A DNA stretch of 64,000 nucleotides from Streptomonospora nanhaiensis (lineage in GTDB: Bacteria; Actinomycetota; Actinomycetes; Streptosporangiales; Streptosporangiaceae), in the NCBI RefSeq assembly GCF_026642255.1, contig NZ_CP113264.1:1054001-1118000 (forward strand), read 5' to 3'. Every line of letters starts with the position of its first letter. Position 1 is the first letter of the stretch. A program made the translations under genes and the position numbers. Below are positions 7,685-15,813 of the stretch, in pieces. The notes below the pieces were generated by a model that worked only from the letters and a program-made list of their open reading frames with translations, had not been told where the DNA came from and ran no database searches.

Positions 7685-8653
7685 ATGGCCACACCCGTGA
7701 TCCCACCCGCGTCTGACACCGCGACGTCCGCGGCTGAGGTCTCCCGAGCGCCAAGAGCCGAACGGAGCCGCGCCCAGGTGTCCGGTAGCAGCAAGCCCAC
7801 ACTTTCCTGCGTCCTGCTGACGATGGGCACCCGCCCCGCCGAGCTGCGCCGCGCGATCACCAGCGTGTTCGAGCAGGAGGACGCGGACGTCGAGGTCGTG
7901 GTGGTCAGCAACGGGGCTCAGCTGCCGGAGATGCCCGAGGGTGTGACCACGGTGCTCCTCCCGGAGAACGTCGGCATCCCCGAGGGGCGCAACCACGGGG
8001 TCAAGGCCACCGACGGCGACATCATCCTCTTCCTGGACGACGACGGCTGGTACCGCTCGACCGACCTGGCCCGCCACGTGCGGGAGCGGTTCGCCGCCGA
8101 CACGTCGCTGGGCGCGCTGTCCTTCCGGATCGCCGACCCCGACGGCGGCCCCGACCAGCGCCGCCACGTGCCGCGCCTGCGCGTGGGGGACTCCCGGGAG
8201 TCGAGCGTGGTCACCACGTTCCTCGGCGGGGCCTGCGCCATCCGCCGCACGGCCTTCGAGGCCGGCGGTGGGCTGCCCGGCGACTTCTTCTACGCCCACG
8301 AGGAGACCGACCTCGCCTGGCGCATCATGGACGCCGGTTACACGATCGAGTACGACGCCGACGCGGTCATGTACCACCCCGCGGTGGCGCCGACGCGGCA
8401 CGAGAACTTCTACCGGCTCAACGCCCGCAACCGGGTGTGGCTGGCCCGCCGCAACCTCCCGTGGCCCCTCGCCTTCGCCTACCTCGGCACCTGGGTGGGG
8501 CTGACGGTGCTGCGCGAGCGCGACCGCGCCGCGCTGCGCTCGTGGTTCGCCGGGTTCCGCGAGGGCTGGCGCGAGGACGCCGGCCCGCGCACCCCGATCC
8601 GCTGGTCGACCGCGTGGCGGATGACCCGGGCCGGGCGCCCGCCGGTCATCTGA
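7685..8653 (+). CDS. Glycosyltransferase family 2
   Basis: A 322-residue soluble inverting glycosyltransferase with the GT-A fold. After a 38-residue Ala/Ser/Arg-rich leader, SCVLLTMGTRP begins the nucleotide-binding strand, the acidic DDD motif is at 118-120 (FLDDDGW), and HEETD at 205-209 supplies the catalytic-loop acid. Rhamnosyl- and galactosyl-type GT2 enzymes of wall-polymer loci look like this, but donor and acceptor cannot be read. It follows the polyol-phosphate genes in the same direction after a T-rich terminator, so it probably has its own promoter in 7600-7684. Confidence 0.85.
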   Translation: MATPVIPPASDTATSAAEVSRAPRAERSRAQVSGSSKPTLSCVLLTMGTRPAELRRAITSVFEQEDADVEVVVVSNGAQLPEMPEGVTTVLLPENVGIPEGRNHGVKATDGDIILFLDDDGWYRSTDLARHVRERFAADTSLGALSFRIADPDGGPDQRRHVPRLRVGDSRESSVVTTFLGGACAIRRTAFEAGGGLPGDFFYAHEETDLAWRIMDAGYTIEYDADAVMYHPAVAPTRHENFYRLNARNRVWLARRNLPWPLAFAYLGTWVGLTVLRERDRAALRSWFAGFREGWREDAGPRTPIRWSTAWRMTRAGRPPVI

Positions 8654-8713
8654 CCCCGGACGGCGACCGGCCGCCCCGCCGTGCGGAGGGCGGTCGCGAC
8701 GGGCCGGGCCGGA

Positions 8714-8764
8714 CACGGCCGAGGGGCCGGACACCGTTCGCGGGTGTCCGGCCCCTCGGCCGTG
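8714..8764. terminator. Bidirectional terminator, 22-bp perfect stem
   Basis: A perfect 22-bp inverted repeat (8714-8735 with 8743-8764) and a 7-nt loop lies between the convergent GT2 and nitroreductase genes, so it can end both transcripts. Confidence 0.85.
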
Positions 8765-8771
8765 GTGCGGG

Positions 8772-9377
8772 TCAGACCTCGGTGAAGGCCTCCTCGAAGT
8801 CCAGGCGGGGGAGGCGGTCGAACCAGGCGTCCGGGCCGGGGTTGCCGATGTTCATGACGACCAGCGGCCGGAGCGGGGAGTCCTCGCCGAAGAACTCCCG
8901 GCGGACCCCCTCGGCGTCGAAGCCGGTCATGGGGCCGGCGGCCAGGCCCGCGGCGCGGACCCCGACGATCAGGTACGCGATCTGGAGGAGGGTGTTCTGG
9001 GCGGCCATGGTCTCGCGGGCCTCGACGGGCATCCCGGCGAAGTTGTCGCGGGCGTCCGGGGCCACGGGGAACGTCTTCGGGAAGTGCTCGTGGAAGTCGC
9101 TGTCCGCGGACAGGATCAGCGTGAGCGGGGCCGTCGAGGTCTTCGGCGCGTTGTTGCCCGCCATGTGCGGGACGAGGCGCTCGCGGGCCTCCGGCGAGCG
9201 CACGACGGTGACCCGCAGCGGCTGGTTGTTCATGGCGGTCGGCCCGTACTTGACGAGGTCGTGGATCGCGCGCACCTGCTCGTCGGTCACCGGCTCGTCG
9301 GTGAAGGAGTTGGCGGTGCGGGCGTCGCGGAACAGGAGGTCCTGCGCGGCCTTGTCGAGAACCAGCGTCTCACTCAT
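8772..9377 (-). CDS. Nitroreductase-family protein, RutE/malonic-semialdehyde-reductase-like
   Basis: A 201-residue FMN-dependent oxidoreductase. FRDARTANSF, followed by KYGPTAMNNQPLR (residues 43-55) and VVRSPEARERL, matches the RutE/HadB subgroup, which reduces malonic semialdehyde or related aldehydes and nitro compounds. The family works as a homodimer with FMN at the interface. The start is ATG 9377. No pyrimidine-degradation genes are nearby, so the E. coli Rut role is not supported and a general reductase is more likely. A 14-bp palindrome 68 bp upstream of the start suggests control by a dimeric repressor. Confidence 0.85.
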   Translation of the reverse strand: MSETLVLDKAAQDLLFRDARTANSFTDEPVTDEQVRAIHDLVKYGPTAMNNQPLRVTVVRSPEARERLVPHMAGNNAPKTSTAPLTLILSADSDFHEHFPKTFPVAPDARDNFAGMPVEARETMAAQNTLLQIAYLIVGVRAAGLAAGPMTGFDAEGVRREFFGEDSPLRPLVVMNIGNPGPDAWFDRLPRLDFEEAFTEV

Positions 9378-9444
9378 GTGTCATACCTCGGTCGTGCTCG
9401 TGATCAGGGAGAATGCCGAAAAAGCGCTCCGGCACGAGCAACAA

Positions 9445-9458
9445 CCTAGTTGACTAGG
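9445..9458. promoter_or_regulatory. Palindromic operator candidate upstream of the nitroreductase
   Basis: CCTAGTTGACTAGG is a perfect inverted repeat with a 2-nt centre, sitting in a short AT-richer patch 68 bp upstream of the reductase start. Size and symmetry suit a MarR/HxlR-type dimeric regulator, which often controls nitroreductases; no such regulator gene is in the window. Confidence 0.4.
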
Positions 9459-9468
9459 AAGATATTTC

Positions 9469-10641
9469 TCAGGGCTGGTAGGTGTGGCTTCCTTCACGGA
9501 CCCCTGTGCCCTGCGCCCCCCTCGGGAGGGGGACGACGGGGACCGGGCCGGCCGCCTCGTCCACCCATGCCTCCAGGCGCTTCACGAACACCCTGGCCTG
9601 GACCGGCCAGTGGTAGGACGCCTGCGCGATCTCGTGCCCCGTCCGGGCCAGCCGCTCGCGCAGCTCCCCGTCGCGCTTCAGCCGCAGTACCGCCTCCGCG
9701 GCGGCCGGCACGTCCCCGAACGGGACGACCAGACCGGCGGGGCCCTCCGGGCGCCCCGTCACCAGGCCCTCCGCCATCGGGTTCGCCGTCGTCACGACGG
9801 GCAGGCCGTGCGCCATGTACTCCACGACCTTGGTCGGCATCGAGTGCCGGTAGTTCGGGGTGTCGTGCAGCAGGCTGACCCCGGCCAGGGCGCCCGCGCA
9901 CATGCGCAGCGCCCGGTCGTTGGGCACGAACCCGTACCAGTCCAGGGCATCCTCCTGCTGGGCCTCGCGGAGCATCGGCCGCACGCCGACGTCGGCCCCG
10001 CCGATGACCTCCAGCCGCACCCCGTGGGGACGGAGCGTCCGGCCGAGCTCGACCAGCTCGCGTGCGCCCCGTGCCATCGAGACGTGCCCGAGGTAGACCA
10101 CCCGGTCGTCCCCGGGGGCGCGGAGGGGGATCTCCGGCACCTCGGTGGTGTTGGGCACCACAGGGTGGTCGCACCGGAAGCGGGAGCGGTACCCCTCCTC
10201 CGCCAGCAGCAGCCGCATGCGGCGCTCCGCACGCCGCTCGAAGGCCCGGACCACGCCGCCCAGGGGCCGCCGCAGCGGCTTGGGCACCCACGGCTTCGTG
10301 AGCAGGGCGGCGGCCGTGTCCTCGTGCACGTCCCACACCGTCACCGGCCGCTTCGCCGGCAGGGCCAGCAGCAGCTCGGGGTCGTGGAAGAGGAGGAGGT
10401 CGGCGTGGGGCGCGTGCTCGGCGAGCACCGCGCGGGCGGCGCGCAGCGAGGTCAGCCGTTCGCGGCCCGAGGCGCGCGGCACGTCCACCGAGCGCACCTC
10501 GGCCCACGGGGTCACGCCGCACTCCCGGAACGGGGCCACATAGGTCACCGTGTGTCCCGCGTCCAACAGGGCGCGGATCTGCCTGTGCAGGATCCGAGCG
10601 TCCTCCGGGTGGTGCACAACCGTGGCCACAAGCGCGTGCAT
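9469..10641 (-). CDS. Glycosyltransferase family 4
   Basis: A 390-residue retaining glycosyltransferase with two Rossmann lobes. The N-lobe starts at LVATVVHHPEDARI, and the C-lobe carries VVYLGHVSMARGARELVEL and the donor-binding EYMAHGLPVVTT element, the GT4 equivalent of the E-x7-E motif. I chose ATG 10641 because AGGTAGG lies about 10 nt upstream; a GTG three codons earlier is too close to that site. It is transcribed away from the GT2 and reductase genes. It lies in the wall-glycan locus; sugar specificity is unknown. Confidence 0.85.
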   Translation of the reverse strand: MHALVATVVHHPEDARILHRQIRALLDAGHTVTYVAPFRECGVTPWAEVRSVDVPRASGRERLTSLRAARAVLAEHAPHADLLLFHDPELLLALPAKRPVTVWDVHEDTAAALLTKPWVPKPLRRPLGGVVRAFERRAERRMRLLLAEEGYRSRFRCDHPVVPNTTEVPEIPLRAPGDDRVVYLGHVSMARGARELVELGRTLRPHGVRLEVIGGADVGVRPMLREAQQEDALDWYGFVPNDRALRMCAGALAGVSLLHDTPNYRHSMPTKVVEYMAHGLPVVTTANPMAEGLVTGRPEGPAGLVVPFGDVPAAAEAVLRLKRDGELRERLARTGHEIAQASYHWPVQARVFVKRLEAWVDEAAGPVPVVPLPRGAQGTGVREGSHTYQP

Positions 10642-10816
10642 CGAGTTCACCTACCTGTGTCACCGAATGGGGCCATCTACGAAGATGATCCGCTTTGTGA
10701 TGGCGATACGTGCTGTTCGACACGGTATTCACCAGCGGAAACGGGTCGAGGAAAGCGCGGTGGCCAGGCGGGGTGAATCGGGTGAACCTTCCAGGAGCGC
10801 CGGGTGAACACGACAA

Positions 10817-10857
10817 GGCACGCCGATGGACACCGTGGGTGTCCGCGTCGGCGTGCC
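10817..10857 (-). terminator. Hairpin downstream of wecC
   Basis: GGCACGCCGA pairs with TCGGCGTGCC, and an inner GGACAC/GTGTCC continues the stem with a small asymmetry. It lies past the 3' end of the minus-strand dehydrogenase gene. Confidence 0.55.
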
Positions 10858-10869
10858 GGTCAGGGGCCC

Positions 10870-10908
10870 GCACGGGCCGGGAGCGGTTCGGGGCGCCCCG
10901 GCCCGTGC
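10870..10908 (-). terminator. Second hairpin downstream of wecC
   Basis: GCACGGGCCGGG (10870-10881) pairs with CCCGGCCCGTGC (10897-10908) around a 15-nt loop, only 6 bp past the dehydrogenase stop, giving a tandem terminator with the hairpin at 10817. Confidence 0.55.
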
Positions 10909-10914
10909 CTCAGT

Positions 10915-12339
10915 TCACAGGACCTGGATCCCCTCGCGCCTCGGACGGCGTCGCGCCTGGGCGGGCACGGCCGCGGTCCCGGCCTCGGGGTCGGGACGGC
11001 GCAGGACGCCGCGGGTGTCCAGGAGCAGTCGCGCGTACTCCTCCAGCCGCTTGGGCCGGTACTCGGCGTGGTCGGTGAGCAGGATCGTCAGGTCGGCCTC
11101 GGCGATGGCCTGGTCCAGGTCGGTGGACCGGGGCACGTCCACCCCGTCCACCTGCCACGACTCGACGTGCGGGTCGTGGTAGGAGAGGGTGGCGCCCTTG
11201 GCGGCCAGCTTGCGCGCCACCGGCCGGGCCGGCGACTCGCGCTGGTCGGCGATGTCGGCCTTGTAGGTGACGCCGAGCAGCAGCACCTTGGACCGCGACA
11301 GCGCCATCCCCGACTCGTTGAGGAGCTCCTGGGCCCGCTGGATGACGTAGGACGGCATCCGGCTGTTGATCTCCTGGGCCAGCTCGACGAAGCGGAACGG
11401 GTAGCCGAGGGTCTTGACCTTGTACGACAGGTAGTTCGGGTCGATCGGGATGCAGTGCCCGCCGACGCCCGGACCCGGGTAGAAGGCCTGGAAGCCGAAC
11501 GGCTTGGTGGCCGCCGCCGCGATGGAGTCCCACAGGTCGACGCCCAGCTCCTGGCAGAAGATGGCCATCTCGTTCACCAGGGCGATGTTGACGTGCCGGT
11601 AGGTGTTCTCCAGCAGCTTGGCCATCTCGGCCTCGCGGGTCCCGCGGGTGCGCACCACCGTGTCCACGAAGTTGCCGTAGAAGACGGCGGCGGCCTCGCC
11701 GCACTCCTCCGTGAGCCCGCCGACGACCTTGGGCGTGTTGGCCACGCCGAAGGTCGCGTTGCCCGGGTCGATGCGCTCGGGCGAGAACGCCAGGTGGAAG
11801 TCGGCCCCGGCGACCAGCCCGGACTCCTCCAGCAGCGGCCGCACCACCTCGTCGGTGGTGCCCGGGTAGGTGGTGGACTCCAGGATGACCAGGGTCCCCG
11901 GCTGGAGGTGCGCCGCGATCGACCGGGCCGCGGAGGTGACCGCGCCCAGGTCGGGGCCGCCCTCGGGCGACAGGGGCGTGGGAACGCAGATGACGATGGT
12001 GCGCGCCGCCGCAAGGCAGGCCGGGTCCGTGGTCGCGGTGAACCCGCGCTCCAGCATGCGGTCGACGTCTTCCGACGAGAGGTCGTCGACGTGGGAGACC
12101 GCGCTGTTGAGGCCGTCGACGACTCGGTCGCTCACGTCGAGGCCGGTGACCTTCAGCCCCGCGGACACGGCCTCGGCCGCCAGGGGCAGGCCGACGTAAC
12201 CGAGTCCGAGGACGACGAGGTCGCTGACCGCCGCGGCGGGCTGCTCGGGGACAAGGGCTGGGTTGGAGGCTGCGGCATCCACTTCGTGGTCACACTCGCA
12301 TTCATTTCGTGAACGGGCGCAAGTTTCGAGGACCGCCAT
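10915..12339 (-). CDS. wecC: UDP-N-acetyl-D-mannosamine dehydrogenase-type nucleotide-sugar dehydrogenase
   Basis: NAD-dependent four-electron oxidation of a UDP-sugar C6 hydroxyl to carboxylate, probably UDP-ManNAc to UDP-ManNAcA given the epimerase nearby. In 474 residues, GLGYVGLP (45-52) binds NAD, LESTTYPGTT and FSPERIDPG follow, Lys241/Asn245 lie in EMAKLLENTYR, and the catalytic Cys296 is in PGVGGHCIPIDP. The C-terminal UDP-binding domain starts near LGVTYKADIADQRESP. About 40 residues before the NAD fold, including CECDH, are not part of the usual family length, so translation may begin further in. The gene follows a GT4 gene by 46 bp on the same strand. Confidence 0.9.
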   Translation of the reverse strand: MAVLETCARSRNECECDHEVDAAASNPALVPEQPAAAVSDLVVLGLGYVGLPLAAEAVSAGLKVTGLDVSDRVVDGLNSAVSHVDDLSSEDVDRMLERGFTATTDPACLAAARTIVICVPTPLSPEGGPDLGAVTSAARSIAAHLQPGTLVILESTTYPGTTDEVVRPLLEESGLVAGADFHLAFSPERIDPGNATFGVANTPKVVGGLTEECGEAAAVFYGNFVDTVVRTRGTREAEMAKLLENTYRHVNIALVNEMAIFCQELGVDLWDSIAAAATKPFGFQAFYPGPGVGGHCIPIDPNYLSYKVKTLGYPFRFVELAQEINSRMPSYVIQRAQELLNESGMALSRSKVLLLGVTYKADIADQRESPARPVARKLAAKGATLSYHDPHVESWQVDGVDVPRSTDLDQAIAEADLTILLTDHAEYRPKRLEEYARLLLDTRGVLRRPDPEAGTAAVPAQARRRPRREGIQVL

Positions 12340-12385
12340 TACTCAGTGCCCGGGGCGTCCGAGTGTAGGTAGGTGTTGCCTCTGC

Positions 12386-14218
12386 TCACGGGTTCTGGCC
12401 TGGTTCGGACAGTTTCTGAATAAGAACCCGATACGCCTGGTTGTAGCGGTATGCGGCCTCGGCCCACGTGCGGTCGGCACCGACGAGGCTGCGACCTGCG
12501 AGGCCGTAGGCGGCTCGCTTTTCATGACTGTAGGCGAGATTTGTCAGGACATCAGCTAGACGTGCCGATTCGCCCGCGGGAATTAACTCTCCAGTCACTC
12601 CCGGTTCCACAATCTCTCGCAACGCCGGAAGATCGCTTGCCACAACGGGAAGCCCGCCCGCCATGGCCTCCACGGGTTTCAGGGGCGTCACCACACGGCA
12701 CACCCGGTCGTCCCGGCGCGGCACGGCGAACACGTCCAGCGCGGCGTGGTGCGACCGCACCTCCGAGGCGGCCACCCGGCCGGGGAAGTGGGCGGCCCCC
12801 TCCAGTCCCAGCGACGCCGCACGGGCGCGCAGGGCGGGGAGCTCCGGCCCGTCCCCGACGATCAGCGCGTGGGCCGGCTCCCCGCGCTCGCGCATCAGCG
12901 CCACGGCGTCCAGCAGCACGTCCAGGCCCTCGTAGCCGAAGCAGCTCGTGGTGGTCCCCACCACGAAGTCCGCCCCGCCGATCCCCAGGCCGGCCCGCAC
13001 TCCGTCGCCCGGGGGCAGGGGCTCCAGGAACGACGCGTCCACCGCGTTGGGCACCACCAGGAGGCGCTCCCGGGCCACCCCGCGCGCCTCGATGTCCGCC
13101 CGCATCGCCTCGCCCAGGGTCACCACCAGGTCGGCGGCCAGCATGCACTCCGTCTCGGCGGCGCGCTCGGCCCGGTAGAAGGCGTCGTCCACGCTCCTGG
13201 AGGGGTCGCGGGACAGCCACGACTCCTCCAGGAACCCCCGCACCTCGTACACCACCGGCAGGTCGAACCTGCGGCCCAGCTCCAGGGCCAGGCGGGCGTT
13301 GTGGTGGTTGCTCGCCGCGTGCAGCACGTCCGGGCGCACGGCCTCCACCAGCTCCGACGCCATCCGCACCCCCACCGCCAGCTCCCCGGCCGCGTCGGCG
13401 GGGGCCGTCCACGGGATCAGCCGGTGGTAGGTCACACCGTCCACCCGCACCAGCGTGCGCGGGTCCCGGACCCCCTTGGTGAGCGGGTACCCCGCCCGGG
13501 TGACCACGTGCACGTCCATCCCGGCCTCGCGCTGGGCCACCGCGATCCGGTGGGTGCGCTGGGTGTACCCGGCGTTGGTGTGCGGCAGGGCGTTCGTCAC
13601 CAGGTGCAGCACCCGGAGCCCGTCGCCGGGGGCCGACGCGCCTTCCGCCGGACGCCGGCGTTCACCGGCCGGGACCCCCGGTTCACCCGTTCGCACCTCC
13701 GGTCGCCGAGCGTTCACCGTGTCGTCGGGCCGCGTTCGGGCACCGCGGGTTAACGTGATTCCGTGATGGTCAGCCGACGGGGACGGAGACGCGGGAACAG
13801 CGCGTCCCGTCGCCAGCGCCGTCCGGTGCTCAGCGGCCTCGCGGGCCGCACCCCGGGGGAGGCGTTCGACCAGTTCACGGGCGGTATCGGCATCACCCGC
13901 AGCCAGGCAGGCCGCCACCAGGCGGCCCACCCGGCGGGGCGAGGCCCCGTCCGCGGCGTCGAGCACCGCCTCGCGGGCCTCCGCGCGCCGGCCCTGGTCC
14001 CACAGGGCGTAGGCGCGGGCCCGGCCGCCCAGGCGGGCGGCCAGGGAGCGTGCGGCCCGGCGCGGCGCACCGGGCGCCAGCCGCAGCGCGAGCAGCGGCA
14101 GGCGCGCCGGATCGGAGCGCAGGTGTCGCCAGGCCAACGACACGGTGAACGTCACCGCCCGCGGCCAGCGGGTGCGCGGACGGGGAACCTGGGTTTCGGG
14201 AGTCTGGGTGTCATGCAC
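12386..14218 (-). CDS. Glycosyltransferase family 4 with N-terminal helical extension
   Basis: A 610-residue protein. The C-terminal 400 residues form a GT4 enzyme: LRVLHLVTNALPHTNAGYTQ begins the acceptor lobe, and GTTTSCFGYEGLDVLLDA and KPVEAMAGGLPVVASDLP (donor-binding acid motif) lie in the second lobe. The first 140 residues are unrelated, with Ala/Arg-rich helices such as AYALWDQGRRAEAREAVL and AACLAAGDADTAREL that look like TPR repeats, then a low-complexity linker to about 200. The 3' 230 bp of the gene are less GC-rich than its body. It is probably cotranscribed with the dehydrogenase downstream and diverges from wecB. Confidence 0.82.
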   Translation of the reverse strand: MHDTQTPETQVPRPRTRWPRAVTFTVSLAWRHLRSDPARLPLLALRLAPGAPRRAARSLAARLGGRARAYALWDQGRRAEAREAVLDAADGASPRRVGRLVAACLAAGDADTARELVERLPRGAAREAAEHRTALATGRAVPASPSPSADHHGITLTRGARTRPDDTVNARRPEVRTGEPGVPAGERRRPAEGASAPGDGLRVLHLVTNALPHTNAGYTQRTHRIAVAQREAGMDVHVVTRAGYPLTKGVRDPRTLVRVDGVTYHRLIPWTAPADAAGELAVGVRMASELVEAVRPDVLHAASNHHNARLALELGRRFDLPVVYEVRGFLEESWLSRDPSRSVDDAFYRAERAAETECMLAADLVVTLGEAMRADIEARGVARERLLVVPNAVDASFLEPLPPGDGVRAGLGIGGADFVVGTTTSCFGYEGLDVLLDAVALMRERGEPAHALIVGDGPELPALRARAASLGLEGAAHFPGRVAASEVRSHHAALDVFAVPRRDDRVCRVVTPLKPVEAMAGGLPVVASDLPALREIVEPGVTGELIPAGESARLADVLTNLAYSHEKRAAYGLAGRSLVGADRTWAEAAYRYNQAYRVLIQKLSEPGQNP

Positions 14219-14367
14219 GGTCAGTCACATAACCATGCGGACGTGACCACGTGGTGACACCACGGCGACACGGACGGGACGGCTCGGGCAAGGAACACCG
14301 CCCGACCCGGCGCGCCGCGCCCCTCGGCAACGATAAGAACACCCCAACAGAAGGAAACGTGAGAGTC

Positions 14368-15480
14368 GTGGCAACGAGCGCCCCCCTTGGGAGCCAGGAC
14401 ACCGGGATCGTGCACGTCGTCGGCGCGCGCCCCAACTTCGTCAAGGCCGCGCCCGTCGTCTCCGCCCTTCGCGGGCGCGGAGCCCACCAGTCGGTCGTCC
14501 ACACCGGACAGCACTACGACGACCGCATGTCGGCCGTGTTCTTCCGCGACCTCGGCCTGCCCACCCCCGACGTCGACCTGGGCGTCGGCTCCGGGTCGCA
14601 CGCGGCGCAGACCGCCGCGCTCATGGTGGGCCTGGAGGAGGAGTTCAGCAGGCGCGAGCCCGGCATGGTGGTCGTGTACGGCGACGTCAACTCCACCGTG
14701 GCCGCCGCCCTGGTGGCCGCCAAGCTGCACATCCCGGTCGCGCACGTGGAGGCGGGCCTGCGCTCCTTCGACAACACGATGCCCGAGGAGATCAACCGCA
14801 GGGTCACCGACCAGCTCAGCGACCTGTGCTTCGCCACGAGCCCCGAGGCCATCGGGCACCTCGCCGCCGAGGGGATCTCGCCGGACCGGGTCCACCTGGT
14901 CGGCAACCCGATGATCGACACCCTCCTGGGCAACCTCGACCGCTTCGACGCCGACGCCCTGCGCGCCCGCCTCGGCCTGCCGGAGCGCTACGTCGCCGCG
15001 ACCCTGCACCGGCCCGCGAACGTCGACGACCCCGACAACGTGGCCCGCCTCACCGCCCGCCTCCACGAGATCGCCGACCTCGCCGACGTGGTCATGCCCG
15101 TGCACCCGCGCGGCAAGGCCGCCTTCGACCGCGCCGGGCTCGGCGACCACCCGCGGGTGCGCCTCCTCGAACCCCTCGGCTACCTCGACTTCGTCGCCCT
15201 CACCCGCGGAGCCGCCGCAGTGGTCACCGACTCCGGCGGCGTGCAGGAGGAGACCACGATCCTCGGGGTCCCCTGCCTCACCCTGCGGCCCAACACCGAA
15301 CGGCCGGTCACCATCACCCACGGCACCAACCAGCTCGTCACGGAGGCCGACCTCCTCCCCACCGTCACCAAGGTCCTGCACGGGCAGACCCCCGAGCGGA
15401 TCGGCGACGACACCCCGCCCCTGTGGGACGGCCGGGCGGGGGAGCGCATCGCGTCCGTCCTCACCCAGTGGTCCAGGTGA
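14368..15480 (+). CDS. wecB: Non-hydrolysing UDP-N-acetylglucosamine 2-epimerase
   Basis: Interconverts UDP-GlcNAc and UDP-ManNAc in the cytoplasm. The family motifs are present in order: GARPNFVKAAP, VHTGQHYD, YGDVNST, HVEAGLRS, MPEEINRR, TLHRPANVD, DSGGVQEE and RPNTERPVT. The GTG at 14368 is preferred because AAGGAA lies 11 nt upstream; a GTG at 14359 is too close to that site and longer frames from 14251 have no signal. This gives 370 residues, the usual length. It is divergent from the GT4/wecC pair over about 150 bp, so one promoter region probably balances UDP-ManNAc and UDP-ManNAcA production. Confidence 0.92.
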   Translation: MATSAPLGSQDTGIVHVVGARPNFVKAAPVVSALRGRGAHQSVVHTGQHYDDRMSAVFFRDLGLPTPDVDLGVGSGSHAAQTAALMVGLEEEFSRREPGMVVVYGDVNSTVAAALVAAKLHIPVAHVEAGLRSFDNTMPEEINRRVTDQLSDLCFATSPEAIGHLAAEGISPDRVHLVGNPMIDTLLGNLDRFDADALRARLGLPERYVAATLHRPANVDDPDNVARLTARLHEIADLADVVMPVHPRGKAAFDRAGLGDHPRVRLLEPLGYLDFVALTRGAAAVVTDSGGVQEETTILGVPCLTLRPNTERPVTITHGTNQLVTEADLLPTVTKVLHGQTPERIGDDTPPLWDGRAGERIASVLTQWSR

Positions 15481-15813
15481 CGCCGATGCCGCACGCACGA
15501 CGGCCCGGCCCGGTCCCCCCGCCGAGGGAGGGCCGGCAGCGCTCCGCCCCGATCCCGTCCCCGCGTCCCCGCCGCGACGGCCGCCGCGTCGTCCCGGTAC
15601 CCGCGCAGCGGTCCCGGTGATCCCCCATGGCACACTCCCACCCGTCCTCCCCCGTCCCGTCCAGACGTCCCGCCCGGCCCTCGACGCGCCTCTCCATGGG
15701 CATCCGCACCCGGCCGGGGACACGCCGGGAGCAGCACCCGGCTCAGTCGGACACGACACACCCGACGGACGCGGTGGTTTCGCCGATCCGACCAGAACGC
15801 AAGGTGGCAGACC
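15481..15813. other. Non-coding gap before the coiled-coil GT-like gene
   Basis: The 333 bp hold only short GC-rich frames without ribosome sites. Near the 3' end AAGGTGG (15801-15807) serves the next gene. I see no repeat, RNA or clear promoter. Confidence 0.4.

Noticed and set aside
10651..10816. Short plus-strand frames upstream of the GT4 gene.
   Set aside because: No ribosome site or protein-like composition; the segment is better read as the promoter region of the minus-strand GT4 gene.
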